This document shows, piece after piece, positions 63,022 through 64,000 of a stretch of 64,000 bases of DNA. Position 1 is the stretch's first letter; every line of letters begins with the position of its first letter. This DNA is from Taudactylus pleione (lineage: Eukaryota; Chordata; Amphibia; Anura; Myobatrachidae), in the NCBI GenBank assembly GCA_031769625.1, contig JAUIMM010000040.1, forward strand, positions 17,806,001-17,870,000. The letters run 5' to 3'. Under the pieces are notes generated by a model. The model had not been told where the DNA came from. It was given only the letters and a program-made list of their open reading frames with translations, and searched no databases. The position numbers and the translations under genes were made by a program.

Positions 63022-63910
63022 GGGGTCAGGCAGGACAGAGAGGGAATAAACAGGGAAAAAACTGGCAACAAAGGGGACACCCGCTGGTGTCAAGTATTTT
63101 TTTTAAAGTTAGGTGCCAGATTTAATTAGCCACGGTGCTTACAGCGGGCTTGTAGCTACGGGCTTTAACGCCCATTCGCTTGTGCATTAAGCCCTATATA
63201 AGCTACGTGTTGCTTAAGGTCACTGACTTTTACAAAACATTAAGGCAATACAATATATTATAAATGATGACATGTTTTAATGATAAAGCTGTGCACAACT
63301 GGGAAGGATAAATACATTTGTACATACAGTAATATAGGCTGTTAGTTGTGAACTTCACTTATCTTTAAACTGCATTTACAACCCCAATAATGATCAACCT
63401 AATTTCAATCAGATTATTATGGTGCCTCATTAGTTTTGTCACACATGCTATGCCACTTGTCTGATATTAGCTGCAATATTGCAGTGTTTACTAGGGAATC
63501 TGAGCAGCTAGCCAGCCCAACAAGTAGTTCCACGTGAAGATGAGCAATTTCCTCTCTAAGGGGAGGGATTCTAGAAACTGAAAAAAAGAGCATCTTCCCT
63601 GACTGGAGCTACAGTACATTAACATGCACCCTTGCAATGCCCCCAGGCAGCAGGTTGATGATGCAGTTAGAGAGAGTCCCATGAGGATCTAAGCAGCATG
63701 GTTCCCTGTATGAGTGACGGGTACTGTACAATGCCCTGATAACACAGCTTAACGGGAGCACTACTAATAACACTAGTTCCCTGCTGCTACACAAGTAAAG
63801 ACAGGTCAATAGCTAGCGGCCCTGCACCAAATCCACACCTGCTGGCTGCTGATGACACACATAGGGGGGCAAGAGGCTGCTGAAGTGACATGGTGAGGTG
63901 AGTTGCGGGG
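63022..63910. other. Unassigned DNA
   Basis: After the VNTR remnant (to about 63080) nothing is recognised. A 63480-63550 stretch resembles 59410-59470. Confidence 0.4.
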
Positions 63911-63912
63911 CT

Positions 63913-64000
63913 TGGCATAATGTCTAAGGGGCATTACTGTGTGGCATAATGTTATAAGGGACATTACTGTGTGGCATAATGTGTAAGGGGCAATACTGCG
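63913..64000. repeat. VNTR, ~30-bp units (GGCATAATGTGTAAGGGGCATTACTGTGT), runs off the window
   Basis: Three units before the window ends. They are clearly related to the VNTRs inside the hAT nest at 25546-28160, so another element of that kind probably starts here. Confidence 0.88.

Overview
This window looks like intergenic DNA from a large, transposon-saturated vertebrate genome, most likely an amphibian and probably a frog. The reasons are AT-rich sequence with many microsatellites, Tc1/mariner, hAT, Helitron, piggyBac-like and Harbinger-like elements side by side, a class I-like endogenous retrovirus, a Penelope-like reverse transcriptase scrap, and short elements of the 'CCAACCAATCAG' and 'CAACCAATCAGA' type that I associate with frog DNA. 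The species is not identifiable from sequence alone. I found no convincing host protein-coding exon, tRNA or rRNA. Nearly all readable coding sequence is decayed transposase or retroviral protein.

Layout. 1-3441: the 3' part of a heavily deleted endogenous retrovirus (nucleocapsid zinc knuckle, integrase scraps, env leader, env TM subunit, polypurine tract, LTR), followed by a second LTR-like block (3538-3984). 4.1-9 kb: mostly unassigned DNA with palindromic MITEs. 11-15 kb: a cluster of short elements, several with clean 8-bp target duplications, including two hAT-like elements filled with telomere-like TTAGGG-type minisatellites. 15.2-17.9 kb: two Tc1/mariner elements of different families. 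20.5-21.8 and 30.5-31.5 kb: two short non-autonomous Helitrons, each stuffed with tandem repeats. 24.7-28.9 kb: three hAT-like elements nested inside one another, each with its own 8-bp duplication and loaded with minisatellites. 33-40 kb: a Penelope-like RT scrap, a truncated Tc1 element, fold-back elements and MITEs.

41.9-55.9 kb: a compound tandem array (about 120-bp units alternating with a block of about 750 bp). It was invaded by a 1.24-kb palindrome, a piggyBac-like element of about 8.5 kb with TTAA/TTAT flanks, and several hAT MITEs. The piggyBac-like element contains a 4.8-kb hAT element with a broken BED-finger transposase gene, itself interrupted by a MITE, and a Tc1 element. Because sibling repeat copies keep the empty sites, insertions can be ordered from this one sequence. 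56-64 kb: more MITEs, a hAT-like element with a 20-bp-type minisatellite, and a VNTR that runs off the window end.

There is no operon or cooperating pathway here. What can be read is a layered insertion history: mobile elements landing in repeats and in one another, many carrying internal tandem repeats. Identification rests on target-site duplications, terminal inverted repeats and protein motifs read by eye. Boundaries marked approximate should be treated so.
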